This document shows positions 1 to 8,728 of a stretch of 64,000 nt of DNA, in pieces. Origin of the DNA: Streptomyces sp. NBC_00525. GTDB lineage: Bacteria > Actinomycetota > Actinomycetes > Streptomycetales > Streptomycetaceae. Under the pieces are notes generated by a model. It was not told the DNA's origin and searched no databases. It worked only from the letters and a program-made list of their open reading frames with translations. The stretch spans positions 3,286,001 through 3,350,000 of the forward strand of contig NZ_CP107834.1 in NCBI RefSeq assembly GCF_036346595.1, read 5' to 3'. How positions within the stretch are numbered: the stretch's first letter is position 1; each line of letters starts with the position of its first letter. The position numbers were made by a program, and so were the translations under genes.

Positions 1-625
1 GGCCGGCGTCTGGGCCGTGCCGCCGCACCGGGCGGTGTGGATTCCGGCCGGTGTCGCCCACGCCCATCTGGCGTACGGGCCGACCGAGCTGCGGGCGCTG
101 AGCTTCGCCCCGGCGGACAATCCGCTCCGCCTCGACCGGCCCACCGTCCTGGCCGTCACCCCGCTGCTGCGCGAGGTCGTCGCCTGCCTCACCGACGCGG
201 CCGAACCGGCTCTCGACACCCGGCAGCGGCGCAACCTGGAACGGGTCGCCCTCGACCAGTTGCGCCGGGTCGAGCCGCTCGGGGTCTGCCTGCCCTCCCC
301 GGCCGACCCGCGCCTGCGGGACATCGCGCGCATCCTCCGGGACGACCCGGCGGACAGCCGCACCCTCACCGAGCTGGGCACGGCCGTCGGCGCGGCGCCC
401 CGCACCCTGAGCCGGCTGTTCCGCGCGGAGACCGGGATGTCGTTCCCGCAGTGGCGCACCCAGCTGCGGCTCCACCACGCGCTGACGCTGCTCTCCTCCG
501 GCGGTTCGGTCACCTCGGTGGCGGTGGCCTGCGGCTACAGCGGGCCGAGCGCCTTCATCCAGTCGTTCCGGCACGCCTTCGGCACCACTCCGGGCTCCTA
601 CGCGCAGGCGGACCCGCCGCGCTGA
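1..625 (+). CDS. AraC-family transcriptional regulator (5' end outside window)
   Basis: The reading frame is open from the first base, so the gene starts upstream. The visible part begins inside a cupin-like ligand-sensing domain (PPHRAVWIPAGVAH is typical of AraC proteins with an N-terminal beta-barrel). The last ~100 residues form the double helix-turn-helix of the AraC family, including the hallmark CGYSGPSAFIQSFRHAFG recognition segment followed by TTPGSYA. It should be a cytoplasmic DNA-binding regulator of a neighbouring gene to the left. The ligand cannot be inferred. The GTG at 17 is in frame but falls inside the domain and is not the true start. Confidence 0.9.
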   Translation, partial: AGVWAVPPHRAVWIPAGVAHAHLAYGPTELRALSFAPADNPLRLDRPTVLAVTPLLREVVACLTDAAEPALDTRQRRNLERVALDQLRRVEPLGVCLPSPADPRLRDIARILRDDPADSRTLTELGTAVGAAPRTLSRLFRAETGMSFPQWRTQLRLHHALTLLSSGGSVTSVAVACGYSGPSAFIQSFRHAFGTTPGSYAQADPPR

Positions 626-726
626 GCCGCGCGGTCGGCGGAGCTGCGGATGCGGGAGCGGGCGGGGCGGCCGACGATGAAGGGCCGGGCAGCAGGCGGC
701 CCGTGCCCTGCCCCAGGAGGTTCGTC

Positions 727-2439
727 TTGCCGGTGTACGCCGACCACCCGCCGTCCATCGACGTCACGGCGCTCGCCGCCGTGCTCGACGGCACGACGGC
801 GGGCGTGGCCGTGTTCGACACCGAGCTGCGCTACCTGTACGTCAACCCGTCACTCGTACGCCACAACGGCATCCCGCCCTCCGCCCATCTGGGCCGCCGC
901 CCCAGCGAGGTCATGCCCGACATCGACGCCCGCGAGGACCTGATGCGCGCCGTGCTCGCGGACGGCCGGGCCCGCGAGGTCACCTCCAGCGGCCGGCTGC
1001 CCGCCGAGTCCGGCACCGCCCGCGTCTACTGGCACGGGGCCTACCACCGCCTGGAGGTCGACGGCCGGGTCGCCGGGGTCGTCGGCATCGTCCTGGAGGT
1101 GATGGCCTCCGACGACGAACAGCGCCGGCTCGCCCAGGCCCAGCGCCACCTCTCCCTCCTGGACAGCGCGAACACCCGCATCGGCACCACCCTGGACATG
1201 GACACCACCTGCTCCGAGCTGACGGAGCTGGTGGTGCCCGGCCTCGCCGACGTCGCCGTGGTCGAGGTCTTCCCGCGCGACGTCGCCCCGCCGGTGCGCC
1301 CGGGGCCGCCCGGCGTGGTGCGGCTGCGGCGGGCCGCCATGTCGGTGGTACGCGGCCTGCGGCCGAAGGCCGGCCGGTTCGCGGTGTCCGACGACTACGT
1401 GGACCACCGGGAGGGCTCCGCCGTACCGCGCTGCCTGGCCGCCGACCAGGCCGTCGTCGAGAACCTCGCCGACGACGAGCAGGTGGACCGCTCCGCCCCC
1501 ACGCCCGAACTGGCCGAGGCGTACCGGGACATGGGCCTGCACTCGTCGGTCGTGGTGCCGGTCTCCGTGCGCTCCACCCCGATCGGGGTGCTGGCGCTGT
1601 TCCGGGGCGGCGGCTCGCCGGTCTTCTCGGACGACGACGTGGTGGTGGCCCGCGAACTGGCCGGGCAGGCCGCCGTCCACCTGGACCACGCGCGCCGCTT
1701 CACCCACGAGCACACCATCGCCCTGGAGCTCCAGCGCTCCCTGCTCTCCGAGCCCCGGCCGCCCCACCCGCACATCGAGGTCGCCACCCGCTATCTGCCG
1801 GCCGACCGCAGCGTGCTGGTGGGCGGCGACTGGTTCGACGTCATCCCGCTGCCGGACGGGCGCCACCTCAAGGCGATGGGCGATGTGATGGGCCACGGCG
1901 TCGAGGCGGCCGTCGCGATGAGCCACTACCGTTCACTGCTGCGGCTGCTGGCCGACGAGGAACTGCCCCCGCACCGCATCCTGGAGCAGCTGGACCGGAT
2001 GGTGGAACGCTCCGGCATCGACCGGGCCGCCACCTGTCTGCTCGCCGTGGTGGACCGGGACGGCGGGATGTGCGAGGTGGCCAGCGCGGGCCATCTGCCG
2101 CCGGTCGTGCTCGATCCGGGCGCGCCCGGCGCCCGGATCTGCGAGGTGCCGGAGGCCCCGCCGCTCGGCACCGGCTTCGGCGGCTACCGCTCCACGGTGG
2201 TCGAGTGCGGCCCCGGCGCGGTGATGTTCATGTACACCGACGGGCTGGTCGAGCGGCGCGGCGAGGACATCGACGCGTGCGTCGCCCGGCTGGCGGAGCT
2301 GACCCTGCCGGAGAGCGGCGATCTGGAAACCCTGCTGGACCGGGTGCTGGAGCGCTTCGCGCCGGGCGCCGAGGACGACATCGCGGTGATGGCGTCCCGG
2401 ACCCGCGAGGAACCGGACGACGGCTACCCGCAGGCCTGA
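727..2439 (+). CDS. PAS-GAF-SpoIIE (PP2C) serine phosphatase
   Basis: About 570 residues: an N-terminal PAS domain (roughly 10-115, AVFDTELRYLYVNPSLVRHNG), a GAF domain (about 150-320), and a C-terminal SpoIIE/PP2C phosphatase domain (about 345-560) with metal-binding motifs GGDWFDV, GDVMGHG and YTDGLVERRG. Such proteins dephosphorylate anti-anti-sigma factors in sigma-factor partner-switching networks, with the PAS/GAF part sensing small molecules or redox state. The start chosen is TTG 727, six bases after a perfect AGGAGG at 715-720; GTG 733 is the alternative. The frame stays open upstream but that part reads as out-of-frame AraC sequence. No anti-sigma or STAS gene is adjacent, so the partner is unknown. 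Confidence 0.88.
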   Translation: MPVYADHPPSIDVTALAAVLDGTTAGVAVFDTELRYLYVNPSLVRHNGIPPSAHLGRRPSEVMPDIDAREDLMRAVLADGRAREVTSSGRLPAESGTARVYWHGAYHRLEVDGRVAGVVGIVLEVMASDDEQRRLAQAQRHLSLLDSANTRIGTTLDMDTTCSELTELVVPGLADVAVVEVFPRDVAPPVRPGPPGVVRLRRAAMSVVRGLRPKAGRFAVSDDYVDHREGSAVPRCLAADQAVVENLADDEQVDRSAPTPELAEAYRDMGLHSSVVVPVSVRSTPIGVLALFRGGGSPVFSDDDVVVARELAGQAAVHLDHARRFTHEHTIALELQRSLLSEPRPPHPHIEVATRYLPADRSVLVGGDWFDVIPLPDGRHLKAMGDVMGHGVEAAVAMSHYRSLLRLLADEELPPHRILEQLDRMVERSGIDRAATCLLAVVDRDGGMCEVASAGHLPPVVLDPGAPGARICEVPEAPPLGTGFGGYRSTVVECGPGAVMFMYTDGLVERRGEDIDACVARLAELTLPESGDLETLLDRVLERFAPGAEDDIAVMASRTREEPDDGYPQA

Positions 2440-2452
2440 ACCCCGCGTCCCC

Positions 2453-3049
2453 TCACACGAACAGGAACGCGCCCGCCGTCGCCGCGCCCAGCGCCGTGCC
2501 GGCCGTCACCTGGCCGACCGTGTGGTAGCCGAGCGCCACCCGCGACCAGGACACGGCCGCCGTCATCGCGTACCCGCACAGCCACCACGGCGAGTGGACG
2601 GCGGCGAGCAGCGCGACCACGGCCGAGGCGACCGAGGCGTCCACGGAGATCTTCCACACCGTGTTGACGGCCAGCAGCACCACCGTCATCGCCCACAGCG
2701 CCAGCATCGCGGCCAGGATGCCGGTGGGTGCCCCGCCCAGCACCATGACCGCCGAACCGGCGCCGATGGAGCCGAGGATGACGAAGAAGATGGGCGCCCG
2801 CTTGGTGCGGTCCACGACGTGGCGGTCGCCCCAGGTGCCGCGCCCGCGCTCCCACTCGATGTATCCGGCGGGCACGATCCCCGCGCACAGGGCGCCGAGC
2901 AGCCCCCAGAGCAGCCCGGTCCAGTGCCCGGCCGCCGCCAGGCCGATGCCGGGCATGCCGACGAGGAGCAGGTTGCGCGGCTGGAGGACGTCGGTCACGG
3001 TGCGCGCGAGGGCGTGGTCGGGGGCGGCCGGGGTGTCGGTGGTGGTCAT
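2453..3049 (-). CDS. PAP2-like integral membrane protein with degenerate phosphatase motifs
   Basis: 198 residues with about five hydrophobic segments. The C-terminus (SRVALGYHTVGQVTAG) matches the third PAP2 signature SR-x5-H-x3-D except that the final Asp is Gln, and no clear PSGH motif is present, so catalysis is doubtful. Its ATG overlaps the stop of the upstream membrane gene (3046-3049, ATGA), showing translational coupling. It is the last gene of the XRE regulator / ImmA-like / MAB_1171c-like / PAP2-like operon. Family membership is moderately sure; the job is unknown. Confidence 0.75.
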   Translation of the reverse strand: MTTTDTPAAPDHALARTVTDVLQPRNLLLVGMPGIGLAAAGHWTGLLWGLLGALCAGIVPAGYIEWERGRGTWGDRHVVDRTKRAPIFFVILGSIGAGSAVMVLGGAPTGILAAMLALWAMTVVLLAVNTVWKISVDASVASAVVALLAAVHSPWWLCGYAMTAAVSWSRVALGYHTVGQVTAGTALGAATAGAFLFV

Positions 3050-4293
3050 GCCGGCTGCTCCTCGTCCGTGGCGGCGCAGGCGTCCAGGACCGGGCGGGCC
3101 CGCTCCGGGGTGAGCGTGCGGTAGGCGGCGGCGACCCGGACCAGCCGGGCGACCTCGCCGTCCTGGTCGGTGGCGTGCTGGGCGGCGACGGCCGCCGCCT
3201 CGCCCGCCGGGGCGCCGGAGTCGCGGGCCAGCAGCGCCGCCTTGATCCAGTACGCGTCGGCGAGCGGCGAGCCGGGGCCGGTCCCGGCGGCGGCCTCGGC
3301 GGCGGGCAGCAGGGTGTCCGGCACGTAGTGGCGCAGCTTCTCGACCGCGTCCGCGATGTCCGCGGCCCAGCGGTCGACGCGCAGGTCGGCCGGGGTGTCG
3401 AAGCGGGTCAGCTCCCGCAGCAGCGGGCGCGGGGGCTCGAAGGGCTGGTCCGGGAAGGCCGTCATCAGCTCGAACCAGAGCCCGTGCAGCCGCGCCTGCG
3501 CCCGCCAGAGCTTGGCGCGGCGGCGGGCGTTGCTCAGGGCCGGGACGGAGGCGCCGACCGCGAAGAAGGCGAAGAGGACGACCTGGGCCGCCTCGGTGAC
3601 CTCGTCGAAGCGCAGCGCGAAGGACTCGCTCGGATCGTCCACGACGCTGACCCAGAGGAACAGCGTGCGGCTGACGGTGTAGCCGACGCCGATGAACATC
3701 GCGAACGTCATCATCCCGAGCCCGACGCGCAGATGACGCATCCGGGCGCTCGCGGTGGCCAGCGCCCACTGGTAGGCGCAGACGGCGGACGCGGCGCCGA
3801 GATAGAGGTAGAAGACGCTCATGTACAGCGTGGCGCCCCACTGCCCGGCGTGGTCGGCGACGAAGCGGTCCGAGGGCGTGGCACGGTCCACGACGGTGAA
3901 GAACAGCACGGTCAGCAGCACCAGTGTGGCGACCGACGCCTTGGTGGCCACCTGCTGGATCAGCCGGGCGAACCGCACGTGCCGGGGCACGTCGCCCTCG
4001 TCCGCGTACTGCCCGTAGATCGCCACGATGTAGCTGAGAATGGCCAGAATCGCGATGGTGGCCGTGTAGTGCTTGATGAGTACGGAGAGGTCGGTGACCG
4101 GGCTGTCGTTGAGCCCGACGCGCACGAACCGGGTCTTCGTCCACAGCGCCAGGGCGAATCCCGCGTAACAGCCCCACAGCGCCCGGCGCCTGCGGTCCTC
4201 CTCGTCGCCCCACAGGGCGGCCGGCATGCGCCAGAGGGCGACGGCTGTCATCAGGCCCGCTATGAGATAGCCGGCGAGGTCGAGCGGGGTCAC
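3046..4293 (-). CDS. MAB_1171c-like (DUF6545-type) multi-TM membrane protein
   Basis: About 415 residues; the N-terminal half has roughly seven transmembrane helices and the C-terminal half is a soluble helical domain. It resembles the MAB_1171c putative-transporter family of actinobacteria, which often sits beside an XRE regulator and an ImmA-like peptidase, as here. GTG 4293 is chosen as start because GAGGA lies about 8 bases upstream and the protein then begins with the conserved TPLDLAGYLIAGLM helix. GTG 4368, overlapping the upstream stop, is the alternative and would add 25 Pro/Arg-rich residues. The substrate is unknown; transporter is a label rather than a demonstrated function. Confidence 0.75.
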   Translation of the reverse strand: MTPLDLAGYLIAGLMTAVALWRMPAALWGDEEDRRRRALWGCYAGFALALWTKTRFVRVGLNDSPVTDLSVLIKHYTATIAILAILSYIVAIYGQYADEGDVPRHVRFARLIQQVATKASVATLVLLTVLFFTVVDRATPSDRFVADHAGQWGATLYMSVFYLYLGAASAVCAYQWALATASARMRHLRVGLGMMTFAMFIGVGYTVSRTLFLWVSVVDDPSESFALRFDEVTEAAQVVLFAFFAVGASVPALSNARRRAKLWRAQARLHGLWFELMTAFPDQPFEPPRPLLRELTRFDTPADLRVDRWAADIADAVEKLRHYVPDTLLPAAEAAAGTGPGSPLADAYWIKAALLARDSGAPAGEAAAVAAQHATDQDGEVARLVRVAAAYRTLTPERARPVLDACAATDEEQPA

Positions 4294-4364
4294 GGCGTGA
4301 GTCCTCGGGTGTAGGGGGAAGAAAGGGCGGGCGGTACGGGGCGGTGCGTACGGCGGTACGGGTG

Positions 4365-4925
4365 TCACATCCGGCGGAACAGGCCGCCGCGGCGGTGCGC
4401 GACCGGGCGCGAGAGCGAGTTCGCGAGGCGACCCACCATGTCATCGCTCGTGACGTCGCGGGCCATGCGGGGGATGAGCGACGCACCGAATTCGGCCATG
4501 CGTTCGTCGTGGGTGTCGTACTGCGCGCGTGCCTGCACGGCGTCCGGGGTCAGTTCCGCGCCGGGGCCGACCATCCGGGAGATGAGCGAGGTGTCGAAGA
4601 CCGGCAGCAGCCGCTGGAGCTGCTCCGCGTCCAGCGAGGTGCCGTGGTCGAACCACTCGTGGCACAGCTCGTGCAGGATGACGTGCTGCGTCTGGTACTC
4701 GGTGGGGCGTCTGCGGTAGAGGACGAAGCTGGTGTCGGCGGCCTTCAGCCGCAGCCCGCAGGGCGCGTTGACGCGCGCCAGCCGGTCCGGCAGCTCGTGC
4801 AGCACGATGGTCCGGCCGCGCGCCGCCTCCATGTTGGCCACCAGGCCCGGTATGGAGAACGGAGAGGGGATCGGCAGCTCCGCGAGCCCCTCCTCGCACT
4901 CCCGGCGCAACTTCCGCATGGACAT
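4365..4925 (-). CDS. ImmA/IrrE-type metallopeptidase-like (toxin-type) protein
   Basis: 186 residues with the zinc-protease signature HELCHEWFDHG, typical of ImmA/IrrE (Peptidase_M78-like) proteins that cleave or regulate XRE-family repressors. It starts three bases after the stop of the XRE regulator gene (4929), a classic XRE-ImmA arrangement. It may inactivate that repressor in response to a signal, or act as the toxin of a toxin-antitoxin-like pair as related Streptomyces genes are labelled. ATG 4925 is used; ATG at codon 3 is an alternative. The product should be cytoplasmic, with no signal peptide visible. Confidence 0.8.
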   Translation of the reverse strand: MSMRKLRRECEEGLAELPIPSPFSIPGLVANMEAARGRTIVLHELPDRLARVNAPCGLRLKAADTSFVLYRRRPTEYQTQHVILHELCHEWFDHGTSLDAEQLQRLLPVFDTSLISRMVGPGAELTPDAVQARAQYDTHDERMAEFGASLIPRMARDVTSDDMVGRLANSLSRPVAHRRGGLFRRM

Positions 4926-4928
4926 GGG

Positions 4929-5375
4929 TCAGTCCCGCTGCCCGCCGCCGGCCGGGGGCCTGCGGTCCTCGGCGTCCCGGAGCAGGGACATCGCGAACTG
5001 CAGCAGCTCCGGCGGCAGCCCGTCCTCGTTCACGCCGCGTCCGGCGAGCCCGCTGATCTCGCCGGTCCGCCGCTTGGCGAGGAACTGCAGCCCGGCCACC
5101 ACGTCGTCCACGACCTCCGACTCCTCCTTGAAGAACCGCCAGTCCACGCCGAAGCCCAGGCCGAGCGCCTTGAGGATCTCCTCGGACGGCTGGGTGACCT
5201 TGCCGGCCAGGATGTTGGAGAAGTAGCTGTGGGAGAGCGAGCCGCCCCGCTCCCTGACCAGGTCGGCGAAGAACCGTCCCGAGATCCGGCGGCCGGGGAA
5301 GGTCTTCTCGACCATGTACTCGACCTTCTGGCGCAGCGTCCGCAGCTCCGGCGCGCGCTCTTCGCCGTTGTCCAT
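4929..5375 (-). CDS. XRE-family helix-turn-helix regulator
   Basis: 148 residues. Residues about 30-85 form a helix-turn-helix (SGRFFADLVRERGGSLSHSY, then the SNILAGKVTQPSEEILKAL segment) of the XRE type. The C-terminal part is helical and charged. First gene of a four-gene minus-strand operon with the ImmA-like peptidase 3 bases downstream, so it is probably the repressor or antitoxin-like partner, likely autoregulating from the 5376-6041 intergenic region. Confidence 0.82.
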   Translation of the reverse strand: MDNGEERAPELRTLRQKVEYMVEKTFPGRRISGRFFADLVRERGGSLSHSYFSNILAGKVTQPSEEILKALGLGFGVDWRFFKEESEVVDDVVAGLQFLAKRRTGEISGLAGRGVNEDGLPPELLQFAMSLLRDAEDRRPPAGGGQRD

Positions 5376-5578
5376 CCGGCCCCCACGTTCACGTCCGCCG
5401 CAGACCCCTGTCCGGTTCCGGGGCGGCGCTCGATTCGGTCAACGGGCTCGTACTGTAACGAACGCCCGACCGCTGTCTCATGGGCGGGAGACCGGAGATG
5501 GCGAGAAGTGGAACAGTCTCATCGAGTGTCCGGAGCGGGCTTGCGCAAACACTCTACGTCACTGTTAACTCGAAAAAA

Positions 5579-5616
5579 CACGGGCAGGGGGCCACGAGGG
5601 GAGTCCCTTGCCCGTG
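5579..5616 (+). terminator. Hairpin 1 (terminator or attenuator-like) upstream of helicase
   Basis: Arms CACGGGCAGGG (5579-5589) and CCCTTGCCCGTG (5605-5616) pair with one bulged base across a 15-base loop and are followed by GAAAA. There is no + strand gene just upstream to terminate, so it may act inside the helicase leader. Confidence 0.55.
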
Positions 5617-5657
5617 AAAACGGTGCTGTGCCGCGGCCTCTTCCGCCGCACAGGGGT

Positions 5658-5693
5658 GTAGCCCTTCACGACGGGGGATGCGTGAAGGGCTAC
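5658..5693 (+). terminator. Hairpin 2, perfect 13-bp stem, upstream of helicase
   Basis: GTAGCCCTTCACG (5658-5670) pairs perfectly with CGTGAAGGGCTAC (5681-5693) around a 10-base loop. It has the form of an intrinsic terminator without a U tract, common in Streptomyces, but lies about 350 bases upstream of the helicase start rather than after a gene. Attenuation or small-RNA processing are possible. Confidence 0.55.
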
Positions 5694-6041
5694 CCGTGCA
5701 TTATGGCCCCTGCGCCCGGCAGTCATCAACTGACCGGCCGGTCAGTGTCCTTGCCCCGGCGCGCCACCGGTTGCCGGTTCCCGGCAGACGAACCCGCCCG
5801 TTTCGGCCGCCCGCGACCCGTTGCCGCGCCCGCCGCCCCGGTTACCATCGAAAAGAGCCGCCCGACGCGGCACCCGGAGCCGGTCCCGTACGAAGCCCTG
5901 CGAAGGACTACGGAGGACACGGTCCGTGACCGCGCGACCGCACCCCTTCGTTCGGCTCCCTTCGACTTCGCTCGACTTCCTTCGACGGCGTACCGCACGC
6001 GCGACGGCACATCCCCTCGCCCCCAGACGAAAAGGTTCCGC

Positions 6042-7532
6042 TTGAACCGCGACCGCACACCCCGCTCCCACGACCGATACTCCCGTACCCGAGGCCAGGG
6101 CGCCGCGGGCTCCGGCTCCCGAGCGGGCGGCGGCGGATTCCGTTCCCGGGGCGCGGGCCGCTCCGGCCAGGGCCGGCCGGGCCAGGGGGGCCGCCCCGGC
6201 GGCCGCACCCGCGGGCCCGTCGCCCGGCAGGGCGAGTTCGAGCTGCCGCAGACCGTCACCCCGCCGCTGCCGCCCGTCGCGGCCTTCGCCGATTTGGACC
6301 TGCCGGACGCCGTGCCGGCCGTGCTGGCCGCCCAGGGCGTCACCGAGCCGTTCCCGATCCAGGCGGCCACCCTGCCGAACTCGCTGGCCGGGCGCGACGT
6401 GCTGGGCCGGGGCCGCACCGGCTCCGGCAAGACCCTCGCCTTCGGCCTGGCAGTCCTCGCCCGCACGGCGGGCCGCCGCGCCGAGGCCCGGCACCCGCTG
6501 GCCCTGGTCCTGGTGCCCACCCGCGAGCTGGCCCAGCAGGTGACGGCCGCGCTGACCCCGTACGCGAAGCCGCTGCGGCTGCGGCTGGCCACCGTCGTCG
6601 GCGGCATGTCCATCGGCCGCCAGACGGCCGCGCTGCGCGGCGGCACGGACATCGTCGTGGCCACGCCGGGGCGCCTGAAGGACCTCATCGAGCGCGGCGA
6701 CTGCTTCCTGGACCGGGTCGCGGTGACGGTGCTGGACGAGGCGGACCAGATGGCCGACATGGGCTTCATGCCCCAGGTCACCCAGCTGCTCAACCAGGTC
6801 CCGAGGGACGGCCAGCGGATGCTGTTCTCGGCCACCCTGGACCGCAATGTGGACCTGCTCGTCCGCCGCTACCTGAACGACCCGGTGGTCCACTCGGTGG
6901 ACCCGGCGGCCGGTGCCGTGACGACGATGGAGCACCACGTGCTGTACGTACGCGGCTCCGACAAGTACGCCACCACGACGGAGATCGCCGCGCGCGACGG
7001 CCGGGTGATCATGTTCCTGGACACCAAGCACGCCGTGGACGAGCTGACCGAGCACCTGCTGAACAGCGGCGTCCGGGCGGCGGCGCTGCACGGCGGGAAG
7101 TCCCAGCCGCAGCGCAACCGGACCCTGGAGCGCTTCAAGACCGGGCACGTCACGGTCCTGGTGGCGACCAACGTCGCGGCGCGCGGCATCCACATCGACA
7201 ACCTCGACCTCGTCGTCAACGTCGATCCGCCCGGCGACCACAAGGACTACCTGCACCGGGGCGGGCGCACCGCGCGGGCCGGGGAGTCCGGCAGCGTCGT
7301 CACGCTGGTGCTGCCCAACCAGCGCCGCGAGATGACCCGGCTGATGGCCGACGCGGGCATCACCCCGCACATCGCCGAGGTCCGCTCCGGCGGGGAGGAG
7401 CTGAGCCGGATCACCGGCGCGCAGGCCCCCTCCGGCGTGCCCGTCACCATCGCCGCCCCGCCCTCCGAGCGCACCGGGCGCGGCTCCTCGCGGGGCGGCC
7501 GGGTCAGGTCCAGAGCGCCTCGGCGAGCGTGA
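6042..7532 (+). CDS. DEAD-box ATP-dependent RNA helicase
   Basis: About 496 residues. A Gly/Arg-rich N-terminal tail (about 1-65) precedes the helicase core. Visible motifs are Q motif region (FPIQAATLP), Walker A-like GRTGSGKT, PTRELAQQ, TPGRL, VLDEADQM (a DEAD variant of motif II), SATLD, and motifs V/VI (VATNVAARGIHIDN, HRGGRTARAG). The C-terminus is again basic. TTG 6042 is chosen: it follows AAAAGG by six bases and gives the typical LNRDRTPRSHD start. It likely unwinds structured RNA, as in ribosome assembly or cold adaptation. The 3' end overlaps the convergent fluoride-channel gene by 29 bases. Confidence 0.9.
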   Translation: MNRDRTPRSHDRYSRTRGQGAAGSGSRAGGGGFRSRGAGRSGQGRPGQGGRPGGRTRGPVARQGEFELPQTVTPPLPPVAAFADLDLPDAVPAVLAAQGVTEPFPIQAATLPNSLAGRDVLGRGRTGSGKTLAFGLAVLARTAGRRAEARHPLALVLVPTRELAQQVTAALTPYAKPLRLRLATVVGGMSIGRQTAALRGGTDIVVATPGRLKDLIERGDCFLDRVAVTVLDEADQMADMGFMPQVTQLLNQVPRDGQRMLFSATLDRNVDLLVRRYLNDPVVHSVDPAAGAVTTMEHHVLYVRGSDKYATTTEIAARDGRVIMFLDTKHAVDELTEHLLNSGVRAAALHGGKSQPQRNRTLERFKTGHVTVLVATNVAARGIHIDNLDLVVNVDPPGDHKDYLHRGGRTARAGESGSVVTLVLPNQRREMTRLMADAGITPHIAEVRSGGEELSRITGAQAPSGVPVTIAAPPSERTGRGSSRGGRVRSRAPRRA

Positions 7533-7878
7533 CGCCCGCGAAGGCCGCGCCGAGCCCCACGGCCACGCTCGCCACGGCGTTGGCCGCCGCGTAGAGCCGG
7601 GCCCCGTCCTGCGCCAGCCGCAGCGTCTCGTAGCTGAACGTGGAGTACGTGCTCAGCGCCCCGCAGAACCCGGTGCCGAGCAGCAGCCGCAGCTGGGAGG
7701 AGGCGGCCCCGGCCGCCGCCGCGCCGGTGAGCAGCCCCAGCACCAGGCAGCCGGCCATGTTGACGGTGAACGTACCCCACGGGAAGACGGTGTCGTGGCG
7801 GGACTGCACGGCCCGGTCGGTCAGATAGCGCAGCGGGGCGCCGACGGCCGCGCCGGCGATCACCAGGAGCCAGTTCAC
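7504..7878 (-). CDS. crcB: CrcB/FluC fluoride channel subunit
   Basis: 124 residues with four transmembrane segments and the family motifs [17 protein letters not shown] and STYSTFSYE (the TFS-type fluoride track). FluC channels export fluoride from the cytoplasm and assemble as antiparallel dimers; here two different subunits are encoded in one operon, suggesting a heterodimer. GTG 7878 overlaps the stop of the DUF190 gene (GTGA). Its 3' end overlaps the convergent helicase gene. Confidence 0.93.
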   Translation of the reverse strand: MNWLLVIAGAAVGAPLRYLTDRAVQSRHDTVFPWGTFTVNMAGCLVLGLLTGAAAAGAASSQLRLLLGTGFCGALSTYSTFSYETLRLAQDGARLYAAANAVASVAVGLGAAFAGVTLAEALWT

Positions 7879-8264
7879 CGCCGCTCCTCCGGTATGCCGG
7901 GGGCCCCGGTGCGCACGATCTCGCAGGCGTCCAGCGTGACCGTGCGGCCGCCGGTCAGCTCCGCGATCCGCGGCAGGAACGCGCGTACGGCCGCCTCCGC
8001 GTCCACGATGACCACCGCCACCGGCAGGTCCTCGCTCAGCGAGAGCAGCCGCTGGGTGTGGATCATCGAGGAGGCGCCGAAGCCCTCGATGCCCCGGAAC
8101 ACGCTCGCCCCGGCGAGCCCGGCGGCATGCGCCCGGTGCACGATCTCCGTGTAGAGGGGCCGGTGGTGCCAGGTGGCGGACTCGCCGACGAGGACGGTCA
8201 GCCGCAGCCCCGGTCCGGTGGCCGGGGTTCCGTCTGGGGTGGTCATGTCCGCTGTGGTGGTCAT
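7875..8264 (-). CDS. DUF190 family protein in the fluoride-channel operon
   Basis: 129 residues. The central part ([42 protein letters not shown]) is the DUF190 fold, a small PII-like ferredoxin-type domain often encoded beside crcB. It probably regulates or assists fluoride export, but the mechanism is not established. ATG 8264 overlaps the stop of the upstream crcB gene (ATGA) and its stop overlaps the next crcB start; ATG 8246 is an alternative start six codons later. Confidence 0.9.
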   Translation of the reverse strand: MTTTADMTTPDGTPATGPGLRLTVLVGESATWHHRPLYTEIVHRAHAAGLAGASVFRGIEGFGASSMIHTQRLLSLSEDLPVAVVIVDAEAAVRAFLPRIAELTGGRTVTLDACEIVRTGAPGIPEERR

Positions 8265-8728
8265 GTCCGCCTCCACGCGAGTGCGCGGCGCGTCAGCCAC
8301 ACCGCGCTCCACACCGCCGCGAGGGCCGCGAGCAGCGTCACTCCCAGATAGGCAAGGCCGGTGCCGGCCCGCCCCTTCGCCACGAGGCGTTCGATGTCCA
8401 CCGCGTACGTGGAGAAGGTGGTGAACCCGCCGAGCACCCCGGTCCCGAAGAACGGCCGCACCAGCCGGTGCGCCGCCCACGCCTCGGTGATCACCACCAT
8501 GAACACGCCGATCACCGCGCAGCCGATCACATTGACGACGAGCGTCGTCCAGGGGAATCCGCCGGCTTCGGTGGGCCACAGCAGGGACGCCCCGTACCGC
8601 GCGGACGCCCCGATCACCCCGCCGAGCGCGACGACGGCGACGATCGCGGTCTGCGGGTTGCCGGTGCGGGGGCCGGTTTTCGTGCCGGTGCCGGTGCCGG
8701 TGCCGGTGCCGGTGCTGGTGCCGGGCAT
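8261..8728 (-). CDS. crcB: CrcB/FluC fluoride channel subunit with Gly-Thr repeat N-terminus
   Basis: About 155 residues. Residues 3-17 or so are a Gly-Thr repeat encoded by a hexanucleotide tandem repeat; the channel domain follows with [24 protein letters not shown] and [11 protein letters not shown] motifs and four membrane helices. First gene of the crcB-DUF190-crcB operon. ATG 8728 is preceded on the minus strand by TAGGAGA, a good ribosome site; the longer open frame upstream is unlikely to be translated. Together with the other CrcB it likely forms the fluoride exporter. Confidence 0.9.
   Translation of the reverse strand: MPGTSTGTGTGTGTGTKTGPRTGNPQTAIVAVVALGGVIGASARYGASLLWPTEAGGFPWTTLVVNVIGCAVIGVFMVVITEAWAAHRLVRPFFGTGVLGGFTTFSTYAVDIERLVAKGRAGTGLAYLGVTLLAALAAVWSAVWLTRRALAWRRT
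8683..8722 (-). repeat. Hexanucleotide tandem repeat (GGTGCC-type) inside crcB
   Basis: About seven head-to-tail 6-base units, one with a T substitution, encode alternating Gly-Thr near the N-terminus. Length changes would stay in frame. Confidence 0.85.

Larger units (their letters stand above)
5376..6041. other. Long divergent intergenic region / putative leader of the DEAD-box gene
   Basis: 666 bases without a convincing gene between the divergent XRE operon and the helicase. An AT-richer patch (around 5555-5580) and two strong hairpins (5579-5616 and 5658-5693) lie here. Open frames through it have poor codon bias. The region must contain promoters for both directions and may be a long regulated 5' leader for the helicase. 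Confidence 0.6.

Noticed and set aside
4344..6041. Upstream extension of the helicase frame to 4344
   Set aside because: Runs antisense through the ImmA-like and XRE genes and across the hairpins; true start is TTG 6042.
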